Origin: Streptomyces shenzhenensis
GTDB taxonomy: Bacteria; Actinomycetota; Actinomycetes; Streptomycetales; Streptomycetaceae
NCBI RefSeq assembly: GCF_021462265.1
Contig: NZ_JAJONF010000004.1
Coordinates: 1 to 64,000, forward strand
Direction: 5' to 3'
Length of the DNA: 64,000 nt
Shown here in pieces: positions 26,860 through 35,003 of the stretch; within the stretch, counting starts at the first letter, position 1; every line of letters begins with the position of its first letter. The notes under the pieces are model-generated. The model had not been told where the DNA came from, ran no database searches, and saw nothing but the letters and a program-made list of their open reading frames with translations. The position numbers and the translations under genes are program-made.

Positions 26860-27027
26860 CTAGTGCTGCGACCGGAAAGGTTCACCGGCTCGCGACGCCC
26901 GGCACGGCACCTCGCCGCGTTGTCGCATCACCCGAGTACATCCAGTACGCGGGCGATGCTCCGCCTTGCGATGCACCGCACCGGACGCCGCGAGCTTTCC
27001 GGCAAACCTTCCCGGCCACAGCACTAG
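26860..27027. mobile_element. MITE-like element with 29-bp imperfect inverted ends
   Basis: 168 bp bounded by CTAG. The left end CTAGTGCTGCGACCGG and the inverted right end CTAGTGCTGTGGCCGG continue in parallel (24 of 29 matching). It has no coding capacity. The right CTAG lies over the stop codon of the oxidoreductase gene, so the element inserted at the very end of that gene. Terminal CTAG or TA is compatible with a target-site duplication of IS630-type transposition; family not proven. Confidence 0.7.
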
Positions 27028-27980
27028 AGGTCGATGACGACCTTGCCGTGTACGTGCCGGCCGGCCTGGAGCTGGACCGCGCGGCGGATCTGCTCGACCG
27101 GGAAGCTCGCCGCGACAGGCACCCGGAGCCGGCCCGCCGCGACCAGGCGGGCGATCTCCTCCAGGGCGCCGGGCGCCGCGTTCGCGCCGTTGGCCGTCGG
27201 CACTCCGTCGACTTGCGCGGCGACGGTGCAGATGCGCGCGTCCGGGACGCCGAGTTCCCTTGCGGTGTGCGCTGTCTCCGTGCCGTGCAGGTCGACGGCG
27301 GCGGTGACACCGCCGGGAGCGAGGGCGCGGACCCGGTCGGCCAGGCCGTCGCCGTAGGCGACCGGCTCGGCCCCGAGATCGCGCAGGAAACCGGACGACG
27401 TCGCCGACCCCGTCCCGATCACGCGCGCTCCGGCGAGCCGGGCCAGCTGGACGGCGAACACCCCGACCCCGCCCGCCGCGCCGCCGATCAGCACGGTGTC
27501 GTCCGGGCCGGGGGCGACCACGCCGAGGGCGGCGGATGCCGTGCGGCCGGCGATCGCGAGGGTGGCGGCGGTGCGGTCGTCGACGCCGTCGGGGGTGTGA
27601 TGGGCCTCGTTCGCCGCGGTCCCCGCGGCCGGGTCGATCACCACGAAGGCGGCGACCGCGCGGGACAGGGCGGCCCCGAAGACCCGGTCGCCAGGTGCGA
27701 AGCCGGTGACCCCGTCACCGGCCTGGTCGACCACTCCCGCGTAGTCGGTCCCGAATCCGGCCGGGAGGCTCAAGCCGAACCGGGCGGCGGTGTCCGCGTC
27801 GGCGGTGATGATCCAGTCCATCGGGTTCAGGCCGGCGGCGGTGACCCGCACACGGACCTGTCCCGGGCCGGCCTGTGGAGCGGGGATCTCACGGACGTCC
27901 AGGACCTCGGGGCCGCCGAACGAATCGAGCCGGACCGCTCTGCTCCTGCCCGCCGGGGGATGATCGCTCTGTTCCTGCAT
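27024..27980 (-). CDS. NADP-dependent quinone oxidoreductase (MDR family)
   Basis: Predicted 318-aa medium-chain dehydrogenase/reductase of the zinc-free quinone-reductase type. Residues about 14-110 are the GroES-like domain (GGPEVLDVREIPAPQAGPGQVRVRVTAAGLNPMDW). The Rossmann motif is GGAAGGVGVFAVQLA. The end GRHVHGKVVIDL is normal for the family, with the TAG stop supplied by the MITE border. Divergent from the TetR gene, which probably represses it via the CGGA-N6-TCCG sites. Likely role: reduction of quinones or electrophilic enones. Confidence 0.88.
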   Translation of the reverse strand: MQEQSDHPPAGRSRAVRLDSFGGPEVLDVREIPAPQAGPGQVRVRVTAAGLNPMDWIITADADTAARFGLSLPAGFGTDYAGVVDQAGDGVTGFAPGDRVFGAALSRAVAAFVVIDPAAGTAANEAHHTPDGVDDRTAATLAIAGRTASAALGVVAPGPDDTVLIGGAAGGVGVFAVQLARLAGARVIGTGSATSSGFLRDLGAEPVAYGDGLADRVRALAPGGVTAAVDLHGTETAHTARELGVPDARICTVAAQVDGVPTANGANAAPGALEEIARLVAAGRLRVPVAASFPVEQIRRAVQLQAGRHVHGKVVIDL

Positions 27981-28009
27981 GTGCGCCTGTCTCCTTGGGA
28001 CCGAGAGAA

Positions 28010-28045
28010 CACATCGAACACGTCGAACACGTCGAGCACATCGAA
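28010..28045. repeat. Four tandem 9-bp repeats CAC(A/G)TCGA(A/G)
   Basis: CACATCGAA, CACGTCGAA, CACGTCGAG, CACATCGAA in a row in the promoter region between the oxidoreductase and the TetR gene, directly next to the first TetR-like palindrome. Confidence 0.75.
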
Positions 28046-28046
28046 A

Positions 28047-28099
28047 CGGACTATGCTCCGTTTACATGGATGACCGTAACACAACCGGAGCGTGATCCG
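28047..28099. promoter_or_regulatory. Two TetR-type palindromes CGGA-N6-TCCG
   Basis: CGGACTATGCTCCG (28047-28060) and CGGAGCGTGATCCG (28086-28099), 39 bp apart. The second overlaps the RBS of the TetR gene, a layout for autorepression and control of the divergent oxidoreductase. Confidence 0.65.
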
Positions 28100-28101
28100 T
28101 T

Positions 28102-28683
28102 TTGGCTGAGGGGGAGACGCGTACGCCACGGGCGGACGCGGCCCGTAACCGTGACCAACTGCTCGCGGTGGCGACCCGCGTGTTCGGCTCGGCTGACGCC
28201 GAGCCGTCGATGCGGGCGATCGCCCGTGAGGCAGGGGTCGGCATCGCCACGCTCTACCGGCACTTCCCGACCCGCGAGTCGCTGGTCGACGCGGTCTACC
28301 GGGACCAGGTCGTCCGGCTGACGACCGGCGCCCGCGAGCTGCTCGGCCAGATGCCCCCCGCCGCGGCGATGCGACGCTGGATGGACTTGTTCGGAGACTG
28401 GATCGCGACCAAGAACGGCATGCTCGACACGCTGCTCGCGATGATCGAGTCGGGCGAGATCGCCCATGCCCGGACCCGGACCGAGCTGCTGACGGCCATC
28501 ACCACGATTCTCGACGCCGGCCGCGCGGCGGGCGACCTCCGCTCCGACGTCACCGCCGAGGACATCGCCGCCTCCCTCATCGGTATCTTCACCGTGGCCC
28601 CCCGGCCCGGGCACGAAGCCAAGGCCGATCGCCTGCTGAGCCTCCTGATGGACGGCCTCCACCCCGCCGCCCGGCGGGCCTGA
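28102..28683 (+). CDS. TetR-family repressor
   Basis: Predicted 193-aa regulator with a TTG start placed 11 bases after GGAG. The N-terminal HTH (about 14-60) reads RNRDQLLAVATRVFG then MRAIAREAGVGIATLYRHFPTRESLV; the C-terminal half is the helical ligand-binding domain. Its probable targets are the two CGGA-N6-TCCG sites just upstream, hence itself and the divergent quinone oxidoreductase. Confidence 0.9.
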   Translation: MAEGETRTPRADAARNRDQLLAVATRVFGSADAEPSMRAIAREAGVGIATLYRHFPTRESLVDAVYRDQVVRLTTGARELLGQMPPAAAMRRWMDLFGDWIATKNGMLDTLLAMIESGEIAHARTRTELLTAITTILDAGRAAGDLRSDVTAEDIAASLIGIFTVAPRPGHEAKADRLLSLLMDGLHPAARRA

Positions 28684-28821
28684 GCCCGGACCGGGACGGC
28701 GAAGCGCGCACCAGTGGCGCTCTCGCCGAGCACCGGTTCCCGCGGCGTCGTCGAGGCGGCACCGCTGTCAGGTCACCACTACCGCGCGGCCACGGACGGC
28801 GTGCGAAGCGGCCGGGTCCCG

Positions 28822-29787
28822 CTACCGGGGCTGACCGTTCGCGTTGTCCTCGAACAGTTCCCGGGTACGGCGCAGCAGCGCTTCCCGCACGTCGTCCGGT
28901 GACAGGACCCGCAGGGGTGTGGCGAGGCTCAGGAGGTACTTGGCGAGCCCGTCCGCGTCGGGGCCGCCGATGTCGACGATGGTGGCGTCGGGGCCTTCCG
29001 GCCGGTGGGTACCGACCGTCTGCGGGACCAGCCGGAGCGCCTGCTCCATGGGCAGCGGGAGGCGGATCGTCACGTAGAGCGGGTAGGCCCCGGCCGCGAT
29101 CGAGCGGGAGACGAGCAGGGCCGGGTCGGGCGGGTCGACGAACTCCACCGGGCGCCCCGCCGGCCGTATCCGGCCGACCCGGTCGGCCCGGAAGGTACGC
29201 CACTCGTTCCGCGTCACGTCCCGGGCGACGAAGTACCAACGGCGTCCCGTGTGCACCAGGCGGTACGGGTCGACATCGCGGACCGTGGCCTTCCCCTCCC
29301 GGTCGCGGTACGACAGCCGGCAACGCTCCGCCCGCCGGCACGCGTCGGCCAGTTCCAGCAGCATTCCGGGTGCGATCTGCGGCGCGTCGAGCCTTGTCGT
29401 GTGCACAAAGGCGGCGTCCATCTCGCCCAGCCGGTCCGCGATCCGGCGCGGCAGGACCTGACGCAGTTTCAGCAGGGCGGACAGTGCGGCCTGGTCACCG
29501 CCGAGCACACCGCTGAGCGCGGCCTCGCGCAGCCCGACGGCCACGGCGAGTGCCTCCTCGTCATCGAGGACCAACGGCGGCACCCGGGCTCCGGCGCGGA
29601 GGCGGTAACCGCCCCACGGCCCGGGGTCGGACTCCACTCCGTAGCCGAGCTCCCGGAGCCTGGCGACGTCCCGCCGCACCGTGCGCTCGGTGACCGCCAT
29701 GTGGCCGGCCAGCTCGCCGCAGGTCCACGACGGCCGTGCGGACAGCAGCGAGACCAGTCGCAGCAGGCGGGCGGATGTGCTGATCAC
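28822..29787 (-). CDS. WYL-domain (YafY-type) HTH regulator
   Basis: Predicted 321-aa regulator, GTG start at 29787. The N-terminal HTH_11-like domain has TSARLLRLVSLLSARPSWTCGELAGHMAVTERTVRRDVARLRELGYGV. The middle WYL domain (about 135-215) has CRLSYRDREGKATVRDVDPYRLVHTGRRWYFVARD; the aromatic motif here is RWYFVA. A WCX-like C-terminal part follows. Divergent from the VOC/ABM pair, with an inverted repeat between them as probable operator. Confidence 0.88.
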   Translation of the reverse strand: MISTSARLLRLVSLLSARPSWTCGELAGHMAVTERTVRRDVARLRELGYGVESDPGPWGGYRLRAGARVPPLVLDDEEALAVAVGLREAALSGVLGGDQAALSALLKLRQVLPRRIADRLGEMDAAFVHTTRLDAPQIAPGMLLELADACRRAERCRLSYRDREGKATVRDVDPYRLVHTGRRWYFVARDVTRNEWRTFRADRVGRIRPAGRPVEFVDPPDPALLVSRSIAAGAYPLYVTIRLPLPMEQALRLVPQTVGTHRPEGPDATIVDIGGPDADGLAKYLLSLATPLRVLSPDDVREALLRRTRELFEDNANGQPR

Positions 29788-29806
29788 ATCGTGAAGTGTC
29801 CCGCAT

Positions 29807-29831
29807 GACCAGGACCGAACCTGTCCTGGTC
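29807..29831. promoter_or_regulatory. Inverted repeat GACCAGGAC-N7-GTCCTGGTC
   Basis: Perfect 9-bp arms between the divergent WYL regulator (start 29787) and the VOC gene (start 29851). Likely the operator of the WYL protein. Confidence 0.7.
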
Positions 29832-29850
29832 CCGGCATAGCGTCCTTCCC

Positions 29851-30237
29851 ATGAGCACTGGAAACCCGCCCGCACCCGCGATCCGCTACGCGGCCGTCAC
29901 ATTCGACTGCCCGGACCCCGCCGAACTGGCCCGCTTCTACGGCGAGGCACTCGGCCTGCCCGTCGCCTACTCCAGCGACGACTTCGTCCTGCTCGGCCAG
30001 GAGGGCTCGGCCGGACTGGGGTTCAACCGGCTGACCGACTACCGGCGTCCCACCTGGCCGGACCCAGCCCAGGAGAAGCAGGCCCACATCGAACTGGGCG
30101 TCGACGACCTGGAGGCCGCGCGTGCTCACCTGCTGGCCCTGGGTGCTGTCGAGCCCCCGGCCCAGCCCCAGCCCGACCGGTGGCGGGTCCTGCTGGACCC
30201 CGCCGGCCACCCGTTCTGCATCACCACCCTGGCCTGA
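29851..30237 (+). CDS. VOC (glyoxalase-like) protein
   Basis: Predicted 128-aa vicinal-oxygen-chelate protein. The two beta-alpha-beta units are visible: AVTFDCPDPAELARFYGEALGLPVAYSSDDFVLL and HIELGVDDLEAARAHLLALGAVEPP, with the terminal DPAGHPFCIT. These short Streptomyces members are usually annotated as glyoxalase or resistance-like; chemistry unknown. Followed at 2 bases by the ABM gene. Confidence 0.88.
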   Translation: MSTGNPPAPAIRYAAVTFDCPDPAELARFYGEALGLPVAYSSDDFVLLGQEGSAGLGFNRLTDYRRPTWPDPAQEKQAHIELGVDDLEAARAHLLALGAVEPPAQPQPDRWRVLLDPAGHPFCITTLA

Positions 30238-30239
30238 AC

Positions 30240-30566
30240 ATGATCGGCAGACTGATGACCATGACCGCGCAGCCGGGCAAGGGCGGCGAACTCGCCGCCG
30301 TCCTGCTGGAGGTCGCGGAGAGACTGCGCGGCTTCCCCGGCTGTGCGATCTACCTGATCAGCCAGGACGCGGCGGACCCGGACACGGTGCGCGTCACCGA
30401 GGTCTGGCAGGACGAGACCAGTGCGCGGGCCGCCCTCGCCACTCCGCCGCGCGCCGACGGCCCCAGCCCCGCAGACGTCCTCGCGCTGCTGTCGTCCCCA
30501 CCGCACCGCACGGATCTCACCGTCCTGGGCGGAGTGGGCCTCCCCACCGCCGACGGACGGCCCTGA
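30240..30566 (+). CDS. Antibiotic-biosynthesis-monooxygenase (ABM) domain protein
   Basis: Predicted 108-aa ferredoxin-like dimeric protein. ATG at 30240, two bases after the VOC stop, fits better than any longer frame. Family features are MTAQPGKGGELAAVLLEVAERLRGFPGCAIYLIS and VTEVWQDETSARAAL. Family members are cofactor-free monooxygenases or quinol-degrading enzymes. Co-transcribed with VOC under the WYL regulator. Confidence 0.8.
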   Translation: MIGRLMTMTAQPGKGGELAAVLLEVAERLRGFPGCAIYLISQDAADPDTVRVTEVWQDETSARAALATPPRADGPSPADVLALLSSPPHRTDLTVLGGVGLPTADGRP

Positions 30567-30734
30567 CGCACGCCCCCGGCCCCCGGGAACGGCCCGCTCG
30601 GAGGTCGTTCCCGCGGTCGGGCCGCCCTCCGGACACCTGGGCCGCCCGCGATCCTCGGCTCTCCTGACCGCCACCCGCGCGCCCCAGGGGGAAACTTGGT
30701 TGAGCGGCCGCCGTCCCTCGGATAGCAATGCCCC

Positions 30735-31268
30735 GTGATACGCGGCGAAAAGACCGGGCTGCGTGCCCGGCACGAGAGCGACGTCCCGGTTCTCCACTCC
30801 GAGTTGTACGACGACGTGGCGACCCGCTCACGCGCCGACTCCCGCCCGTGGCGGCCCGTCCCACCGGGCTCGGGTCACTCCCCCTTCGCCGTGGCCGGAC
30901 CGTCGGACGAGGCGGCGTGCTTCTCGGTCGTCGAGCTGGAGTCCCAGGAGCTGGCGGGCGAGGCCCTGCTCTGGGGCATCGACACCCACAACCGGACGGC
31001 CCACGTCGGGATCGCCCTGCGCCCCGCGTTCCGCGGCCGCGGGCTCGGCGTCGACGTCCTTCACGCGCTGTGCGAGTACGGGTTCGCGGTACGCGGGCTG
31101 CAGCGCCTGCAGATCGAGACCCTCACGGACAACACCCCGATGCTCGCGGCGGCGGCCAGGGCCGGGTTCACCCGGGAGGGCACGCTTCGGCACTCCGCCT
31201 GGGTGTACGGCGCATACGCCGACGAAGCCGTCCTCGGCCTCCTCGCGGAGGACTGGACGCGGGCCTGA
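30735..31268 (+). CDS. GNAT-family N-acetyltransferase
   Basis: Predicted 177-aa acetyltransferase (RimJ/RimL-like). GTG start at 30735. The N-terminal substrate region GLRARHESDVPVL is followed by beta4 AHVGIALRPAFRGRGLGVDVLHALCEYGF, which carries the acetyl-CoA loop RGRGLG, and then LQRLQIETLTDNTPMLAAAARAGFTREG. Target (protein N-terminus, antibiotic or polyamine) unknown. Confidence 0.88.
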   Translation: MIRGEKTGLRARHESDVPVLHSELYDDVATRSRADSRPWRPVPPGSGHSPFAVAGPSDEAACFSVVELESQELAGEALLWGIDTHNRTAHVGIALRPAFRGRGLGVDVLHALCEYGFAVRGLQRLQIETLTDNTPMLAAAARAGFTREGTLRHSAWVYGAYADEAVLGLLAEDWTRA

Positions 31269-31289
31269 ACGCGGAGAAGGCGGACCTGT

Positions 31290-31870
31290 GCGCCCCGTTC
31301 TGGGCCGGCGGGGCAGGGAGCCGGCCCGTCTCCTCCCGCAGGGCCACTCCGACCCGCGCACCCGCCGGGAGGAGGCCGAACCGGCGGCTCTCGACGCGGA
31401 CGGGCGGTGGGCAAACGCCAGGCCGAACAGTTGGTGCGGGCCGCCGTGGTGGGCATCGCGGCTTTCTGTGCCGCCCGCACCCCTGCCCCGACAGCGAGCA
31501 CGACGCTGCTCGTGCTCAGCGTCGACGGCAAGGGGATCGTGATGCGCCCGGGGGTGTCTGCGGGAGGCGACGCGGAAGGCGGCGGAGCGGGCGACGCGCC
31601 AGCCGGAGTTGATCCATGCGCGGGCCGCCCGACGGGGCATCACCGTCCATGTCGTTCCGTTCCCGACATCGTCCACGTGACCGAGAAGTTCGAGGCGGCC
31701 CCACGGCGTCTGCACCCCGCCACCGATCCGGCCGCCGAGACGTGCGGCGGCGCCAAGGCCGTCCGGATCCTGGCCGGTGACCCCCGCGCCGCCGTCAGCG
31801 GCATCCGCACCCGAGCCTGCCGGCCGAGTCTGCCGCGGACCGACGGGCCACCCGCCGACCAGCGCCCCCC
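31290..31870 (+). pseudogene. Decayed ISKra4-type transposase fragment
   Basis: Not an intact gene. One frame gives LDADGRW at about 31390, the next frame continues from 31407 with GKRQAEQLVRAAVVGIAAF and LLVLSVDGKGIVMRPG. After further shifts come PDIVHVTEKFEAA, DPAAE and KAVRILAGDPRAAVSGIRTRA. This order (DGKG-MRP, then a His/Val-rich block, then DPAAE and an Arg-rich helix) is that of ISKra4-like transposases. At least two frameshifts and a missing C-terminus show decay. Confidence 0.6.
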
Positions 31871-31886
31871 GTACACCGGGAAAACC

Positions 31887-32366
31887 TCACCCCTGCTTCA
31901 CGCCGGGGTCCAGCAGCCGGCGGATGCGCTCGTACTCAGCGGCCATCTCCGGTGTGGCGAGGAAGTCGGCGAGGTCGGCGGACACCTCGTAGTCGACGTC
32001 CTCGATGGAACGGATGGCGAGTTCGTAGAGCTCGCCGCGCCGGTTCTGCTCCAAGTAGCTCTGCCAGTGCGCCAACGCGCTGATGGCAGTGAGGACTCCG
32101 GTGTCCAGGCCGTCATCGACCAGGATGCCGTCGTAGACCGTCGCAAGCTTGTCGTGCAGCTCGGCGGCGCTCAGCGTCAGGACGTTTGCGCAGGCGGTGG
32201 CCAGTGCCTCCCGGGCCTCTTCGGTGAGTTCGTCCTCGGCCGCATCGTGCAGCAACTCCGGCCGCACCAGACGGGTGACCGTCTGTTCTCCGAAGGCACG
32301 AACACTGTCCTCAGTGGCTCCGACGACCAGCCGGAGAATGTCCGCCTCAAGTTCGTTGTAGTTCAC
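31887..32366 (-). CDS. Hypothetical acidic helical protein
   Basis: Predicted 159-aa soluble acidic protein: MNYNELEADILRLVVGATEDSVRAFGEQ, ELTEEAREALATACANVLTLSAAELHD, ISALAHWQSYLEQNRRGELYELAIRSIEDVDYEVSADLADFLATPEMAAEYERIRRLL. All-helical prediction. Some resemblance to DUF416- or immunity-type proteins, but not enough to assign. Sits between the transposase debris and a flavoprotein. Confidence 0.65.
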   Translation of the reverse strand: MNYNELEADILRLVVGATEDSVRAFGEQTVTRLVRPELLHDAAEDELTEEAREALATACANVLTLSAAELHDKLATVYDGILVDDGLDTGVLTAISALAHWQSYLEQNRRGELYELAIRSIEDVDYEVSADLADFLATPEMAAEYERIRRLLDPGVKQG

Positions 32367-32844
32367 GCCCGCAGCCTAAAGTGCCGGCTTGAAGCCCCTC
32401 CGGACCGGGCCGCAGCCACGGCGCGGTCGCCGCCCGCCTTCGACGACCGGGCACGCGCCGGTGGAAGCCGTGACGACGGCACCGCCCCCAGCACGCGGCC
32501 CGACGGTACCGGTGATCCACGCCTCTCAGGCGCCGTAGCGACGCTGCCGGGCCGCGTACGCGCGTATGGCACGCAGGAAGTCGACCTCGCGGAACGCCTG
32601 TGAAGTGGCCCGGTTCTGGCAGCAACAAAGCTCCACCCAGCTCGCTTGCGCAGTGCAGGTCGGCGATGACCGTGTCGCGGGGGAGTCAGGCCAAGTCGTC
32701 GAAGGACCATTCGGGTGTCTTGCCGGAGGCGTGGCACCGAGGTCGCGCAAGTTCCGGCGTGCGAGGCGGAAGCGCGGGACCGGGCCGTAGTGGAGAAGGG
32801 CCAGCCGTGCACAAGACGCTGCCTTGGAGCGGGACGGCGGTCTG
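32367..32844. other. Intergenic stretch with possible decayed coding DNA
   Basis: 478 bases without an intact gene. On the - strand a short open frame (32526-32750) ends with FREVDFLRAIRAYAARQRRYGA, which looks like the end of a real protein. Its upstream part continues in other frames (TPEW-like words near 32700), suggesting a frameshifted remnant of unknown family. Confidence 0.4.
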
Positions 32845-33504
32845 TTACTCGTACCGGTACTTCAGCGAGTCCGCCTCCGCCTGCTCGATGTCGGCGATCG
32901 TCAGCTCCGGCATCCGCAGCTGGGCCAGCGTCACCTCGGCCGAGGTCGGCTGGGCGTCCGCCGGCAGCCACTGCTCAGGCTTCCAGGCCCCGCTGCGCAG
33001 GAGCGACTTGGGGCAGTGCGGGTAGACCTCCGTTATCCCCAGCACCAGCGCACTGGCCGGCGGCTTGCCCACGGCGGTCAGCTGCGACAGCAGTTCCGGG
33101 CGGGTGGAGACGCAGGCCCGGCCGTTCACCCTGAGCGTCGTGGTGCGCCCCGGGATGACGAACAGCAGCCCGGCCCGTCCGGTGGTGACGACGTTCTGCA
33201 GGGTGTCCAGACGCTTGTTGCCGGTCGCGTCCGGTATCGCCACCGTCCGTGCGTCCAGGACGGTCACGAACCCTGCGGGACCGCCCCGCGGGGAAACGTC
33301 ACAGTTGCCCTCGGCGTCCGCGCTGGCGACCAGGACCAGCGACGACAGACCGATCAACCGCCGGGTCTGCTCGGTGAGTTCGGTCATCTGCTTGCGCACG
33401 GCCGCATCGCTGGGGAGTGCGTAGACCCGGCGCAGCGCCTCCTGGTCGGACACGGCGTCGAGGCGGAGCGAGTCGAAGGCACTGCCGGCAAGGGGTGGCG
33501 TCAT
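32845..33504 (-). CDS. PPOX-class FMN-dependent flavoprotein
   Basis: Predicted 219-aa pyridoxamine-phosphate-oxidase-like split-barrel protein. ATG at 33504. Features: a helical N-terminal segment (QEALRRVYALPSDAAVRKQMTELTEQTRRLIGLSSLVLVASADAEGNCDVSPRGGPAGFVTVLD), AIPDATGNKRLDTLQNVVTTGRAGLLFVIPGR and TLRVNGRACVST. It belongs to the actinobacterial F420/FMN-binding subgroup seen as MSMEG_1061-like. Stand-alone; substrate unknown. Confidence 0.85.
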   Translation of the reverse strand: MTPPLAGSAFDSLRLDAVSDQEALRRVYALPSDAAVRKQMTELTEQTRRLIGLSSLVLVASADAEGNCDVSPRGGPAGFVTVLDARTVAIPDATGNKRLDTLQNVVTTGRAGLLFVIPGRTTTLRVNGRACVSTRPELLSQLTAVGKPPASALVLGITEVYPHCPKSLLRSGAWKPEQWLPADAQPTSAEVTLAQLRMPELTIADIEQAEADSLKYRYE

Positions 33505-33747
33505 GCCCCGACCCTAATGCGCCGACCTGCGATTGATCTCGGCCGATGAGCGCGGGGTTCGGCCACGACCGGGGCCGGCAGGGGCTGGGCGTTCTCGGCA
33601 CCGCGCGAGCCGCCGACCGGGAGCCGACGGAAGCTCTGAACCAGCGTTCCTGACAGTCGGTTCAGGGCGGCACGCTGGTCGCGTCGCCGGGGACAGGCCC
33701 GTGACTGGATGCGGGGCCCAGGATCGGCACGCACTCTCAGCGGATAC

Positions 33748-33784
33748 ACACCGCGGATATACACTCAGAGTATATCCGCGGTGT
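33748..33784. promoter_or_regulatory. Perfect 15-bp inverted repeat, PadR operator candidate
   Basis: ACACCGCGGATATAC, 7-base spacer, GTATATCCGCGGTGT. It ends 11 bases before the ATG at 33796. The gene has no visible RBS and its transcript may be leaderless, so the repeat covers the promoter: classic autorepression by a PadR protein. Confidence 0.8.
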
Positions 33785-33795
33785 ACGGTCCTCGC

Positions 33796-34320
33796 ATGAG
33801 TGTTCCTCTCACCCTGTTGGGGCTGCTGGAGCGGGAGCCGAGCCATGGCTACGACCTCAAGCGCGACTACGACGCCTTCTTCAACCGCGGCAAGCCGCTG
33901 CCGTACGGGCAGGTCTACACAACTCTCGGCCGGTTGGCGCGGGACGGGAAGGTCGTCGCCGGCGAGGCGGAGCCCGGGGTCGGCCCCGAGCGCAAGCGCT
34001 ACGTGATCACCGAGGCGGGGGCGACGGAGTTCGAGACCTGGCTCACCGAGCCGGTGGCGCCTGAGCCCAATCTGCAGACCGTGCTGTTCACCAAAGTCGT
34101 GCTGGCCCTGATGCTCGGCCGTGACGCCCAGCAGTATCTCGACACCCAACGGGCCGCCCACCTGCAGCGGATGCACGAGCTGACCCGGCTGCGCCGCACC
34201 GGCCCGATCATCGACGCCCTGCTCGCCGACCACGGCCTGTTCCACCTGGAGGCCGACCTGCGATGGATCGAGCTGACCGCGGCCCGGATGGATACGCTGG
34301 CAGCGGCGGTGCGCACATGA
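33796..34320 (+). CDS. PadR-family repressor
   Basis: Predicted 174-aa regulator. N-terminal winged helix: PLTLLGLLEREPSHGYDLKRDYDAFFNRGKPLPYGQVYTTLGRLARDGKVV with a basic wing ERKRYVITEAGATEF. The C-terminal helical dimerisation part (about 90-174) is present. Longer upstream starts would run through the operator and are rejected. Overlaps the ABC ATPase gene (ATGA), so repressor and exporter are co-expressed and sense the exported compound. Confidence 0.9.
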   Translation: MSVPLTLLGLLEREPSHGYDLKRDYDAFFNRGKPLPYGQVYTTLGRLARDGKVVAGEAEPGVGPERKRYVITEAGATEFETWLTEPVAPEPNLQTVLFTKVVLALMLGRDAQQYLDTQRAAHLQRMHELTRLRRTGPIIDALLADHGLFHLEADLRWIELTAARMDTLAAAVRT

Positions 34321-35003
34321 CCGCCCTCATCGAGGCCCGCGACCTCACTCTCTCCTTCGGCGAGACCCCCGCCCTGCGCGGCGCCGGCCTGGCCATCGAG
34401 GCCGGCGAGGTGTTCGCCGTGATGGGCCCGAGCGGCTCGGGCAAGTCCACCCTGCTGCACTGCCTGGCCGGCATCCTCACCCCCGACTCGGGCGAGGTGC
34501 ACTTCGACGGACGCCGCATCGACACCCTGAACGAGGCCGAGCGCAGCGCCCTGCGCCGCGACACCTTCGGCTTCGTCTTCCAGTTCGGCCAGCTCGTCCC
34601 CGAGCTGACCGCCGAGGAGAACGTCGCCCTGCCGCTGCTGTTCTCGGGCGTGCGCCGGACAGCCGCGCTCGCCGAGGCCCGGCCCTGGTTCGCCCGGCTC
34701 GGCCTGGACGGCCTGGAGCGGCGCCGCTCCGGGGAGTTGTCGGGCGGTCAGGCGCAGCGGGTGGCGCTGGCCCGCGGTCTGGTGGCCCGGCCCAAGGTGC
34801 TGTTCGCCGACGAGCCGACCGGGGCGCTGGACTCACTGACGGGCGAACAGGTGATGGACCTGATGGTGGACGCGGCCCAGGAGGAGGGCACCACCGTCGT
34901 CCTGGTGACCCACGAGCCCCGGGTCGCCGCGCATGCCGACCGGGAGGCCATCGTGCGGGACGGCAAGGCCAGCCTGCTCACGACCGGACGGATCGCCTCG
35001 TGA
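34317..35003 (+). CDS. ABC exporter ATPase (MacB/LolD-type)
   Basis: Predicted 228-aa ATPase: Walker A GPSGSGKST, Q-loop VFQFGQLVPELTAEENVALPLLF (with the Tyr-free LVPELTA typical of the MacB group), signature LSGGQAQRVALARGL, Walker B KVLFADEPTGALD and H-loop VTHEPR. Couples ATP hydrolysis to the FtsX-like permease encoded by the next, overlapping gene. Confidence 0.92.
   Translation: MTALIEARDLTLSFGETPALRGAGLAIEAGEVFAVMGPSGSGKSTLLHCLAGILTPDSGEVHFDGRRIDTLNEAERSALRRDTFGFVFQFGQLVPELTAEENVALPLLFSGVRRTAALAEARPWFARLGLDGLERRRSGELSGGQAQRVALARGLVARPKVLFADEPTGALDSLTGEQVMDLMVDAAQEEGTTVVLVTHEPRVAAHADREAIVRDGKASLLTTGRIAS

Noticed and set aside
26573..26863. Small gene before the MITE
   Set aside because: No RBS, no homology, and adjacent frames look equally open; probably decayed or non-coding.
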